Origin: CAWANP01 sp963783445
GTDB taxonomy: Bacteria > Chloroflexota > Anaerolineae > JAAYZQ01
Direction of reading: 5' to 3'
Assembly (NCBI GenBank): GCA_963783445.1
Contig: CAWANP010000006.1
Location: forward strand, 1-64,000
Length of the DNA stretch: 64,000 bases
Shown here: piece by piece, positions 62,919-64,000 of the stretch
Position numbering within the stretch: the first letter of the stretch is position 1
How the letters are laid out: every line of letters starts with the position of its first letter
The notes under the pieces: model-generated
Databases searched by the model: none
What the model saw: the letters and a program-made list of their open reading frames with translations, nothing else
What the model was told of the DNA's origin: nothing
Translations under genes and position numbers: made by a program

Positions 62919-64000
62919 CCAAGGTCTCGGACGAGGGAGGCATTGCGTCCCACTCTTCCGCCAGAACGTGTGGGCAGCCGGCGGATCACAACCGGCCCGG
63001 GCGCCTTGGCAAAGACATCATCCACATCCATACGCACAAATCCGTCAGATAGTGCGCGCAACCAGTGGGAAACCCGGGATTCGACCGATTTTCTGGTCAA
63101 CAATTGGAATCGCGTACTTTCCTCCCCTGGGCGTTTGAGCAGCCCGCAGCCCATCAGCCGCCCATCCGGCTCCAGGATCCAGGTTGGCTGGCTTTCGCCT
63201 GGCTTGAGGGCATAGACGTCGTTGGTCATGGCTACGTTACAGAAGCCGCGAGCATGGCTGCCCTCTATCTCAATGATGTCCCAGTCGCCGCCAGGGTCGC
63301 TGGTTGGTTTGTGCATAAAGTAGTGGTGCGGGTAGCCACTGGGCGCATAGTCGCGTGGTAGGTCAGCACAGGCGCAGAGATCCACCACATCCCACTTGAC
63401 TTCCTCCAGGTGTCAAAATTCACCTTGGCCCGGTAGACTGGCCCCTGCCGGCCGGCGAAGGCATAGGGGCTGCATGCCTCGAGTGCCCTGGCGATGAGTT
63501 GTGCCAGCTCTTTGATCTCTGGCGTACGAAACCCACGCTGGGTAACCCAGGGGGTGCCCAGCCGGATACCGCTGGGATTGCGAGCGCTCCTGTCTCCCGG
63601 TATGGTGTTGCGGTTGAGTACAATCCCAGCCAGGTCCAGAATCCGCGCGGCCACATCACCCATCAGAGGGGTACCTCGCTTGCCGTCAGGACTGACCCCA
63701 TTGTCAGAGCGGATGCCCTTGCAGTCAACCAGGAGCATGTGTGTGTCTAGTCCCTCCGTAGGGAATGCGCAGACCATGCCCCTCCAGCTCGGCCGCAAGC
63801 TGCCTGGCGTTCTCCACGACCTGGCGCTGGAGCTGCACGAACTCTGGTGACTCTGGCCACTTCAAAGGCCACGGCCATCCCGGCGATGGCGTTGCAGTGC
63901 GGTCCCCCCTGTTCGCCTGGGAATACGGCGGAATCTACCTTGCTGGCCAGCTTCTTGTCTGTGGTCAGGATACAAGCGCCACGGGGGCCGTACAGGGTCT
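62915..64000 (-). CDS. glyA: Serine hydroxymethyltransferase with GcvT-like C-terminal domain, partial, frameshifted
   Basis: The 5' part lies beyond the window edge. The first codons seen are TLYGPRGACILTTDKKLASK, just after the PLP-lysine region, then SAVFPGEQGGPHCNAIAG. Frame changes occur near 63850, 63760 and 63410. The SHMT end reads HMLLVDCKGIRSDNG, GIVLNRNTIPGDRSARNPSG, IRLGTPWVTQRGF. An extra region of about 190 residues follows: VKWDVVDLCACADLPRDY, GFCNVAMTNDVYALKPGESQ, PTWILEPDGRLMGCGLLKR, ALSDGFVRMDVDDVFAKAPG. It resembles the folate-binding N-terminal part of GcvT/YgfZ. SHMT interconverts serine and glycine with methylene-THF, so the tail may help channel folate. gcvT follows with overlap. 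Confidence 0.85.

Noticed and set aside
1..64000. tRNA, rRNA, tmRNA, integrase, transposase genes and CRISPR arrays
   Set aside because: No cloverleaf ends, conserved rRNA blocks, transposase motifs or regular repeat-spacer patterns were seen on reading both strands by eye.

Overview
The window is a GC-rich bacterial chromosome segment. Its gene content suggests the phylum Chloroflexota, probably an Anaerolineae or Caldilineae-like lineage. This is inferred from a MalT-type LuxR giant regulator, secreted proteins with Thr/Pro-rich linkers, an FtsA-like gene and a baseplate-J-type membrane protein leading into ruvX-mltG, split glycine dehydrogenase genes (gcvPA/gcvPB), trmFO, and an SHMT carrying a GcvT-like tail. 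No rRNA, tRNA, CRISPR array or prophage was recognised. Sigma-70 promoters close to TTGACA-17-TATAAT are unusually easy to read throughout.

Layout. 0-9 kb (minus strand): a DUF1254/DUF1214 protein cut by the window edge, a DUF1269 protein, a MalT-like regulator with the stump of a second one behind it, a NUDIX hydrolase, a nitrilase-fold protein that lacks its catalytic cysteine, a methyltransferase and a ChbG-type deacetylase. 9-18.4 kb (plus): alaS, FtsA-like, baseplate-J-like, ruvX, mltG, a shortened solute-binding lipoprotein and a GT4 glycosyltransferase. 18.4-31 kb: pyrimidine nucleoside phosphorylase and trmFO from overlapping divergent promoters, secreted carbohydrate-active proteins, a cNMP-domain/beta-propeller membrane protein, a pentapeptide protein, a Lon-family protease and a triple-S1 protein. 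32-34 kb: a five-gene thiol/sulfur operon. 35-47 kb: surface proteins and a 27-repeat Trp/Cys protein. 47-54 kb (minus): hydroxyproline and glycine catabolism. 54-59.4 kb: a GH3 surface enzyme, then a Ser/Thr kinase divergent from an FHA-winged-helix regulator. 59.4-64 kb (minus): a CpXC protein, an unknown protein, gcvT and glyA.

The most interesting signal is evidence for selenocysteine. Two genes on the plus strand are interrupted by a single in-frame UGA at a place where a redox cysteine is expected: a membrane-anchored thioredoxin (UGA-Gly-Pro-Cys, 32870) and an UshA-like lipoprotein (Pro-Cys-Gly-UGA, 37152). Each UGA is followed at a suitable distance by a perfect hairpin with a 3-nt loop starting GU, as in bacterial SECIS elements. 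The seleno-thioredoxin lies in an operon with a normal thioredoxin, an FmdB zinc ribbon, a CsoR/CstR-family repressor and a 35-residue membrane peptide. A palindrome, ATACCCCTATGGGGTAT, sits on the transcription start site and looks like the repressor's own operator. The arrangement reads as a self-regulated thiol or persulfide-response operon.

Caution: from about 35 kb to the right end at least ten genes carry single-base frameshifts, several in compensating pairs and in conserved metabolic genes, while the first 35 kb has none that I could see. This looks more like lower sequence quality than real decay. The two UGA codons differ from these: the frame is intact on both sides.
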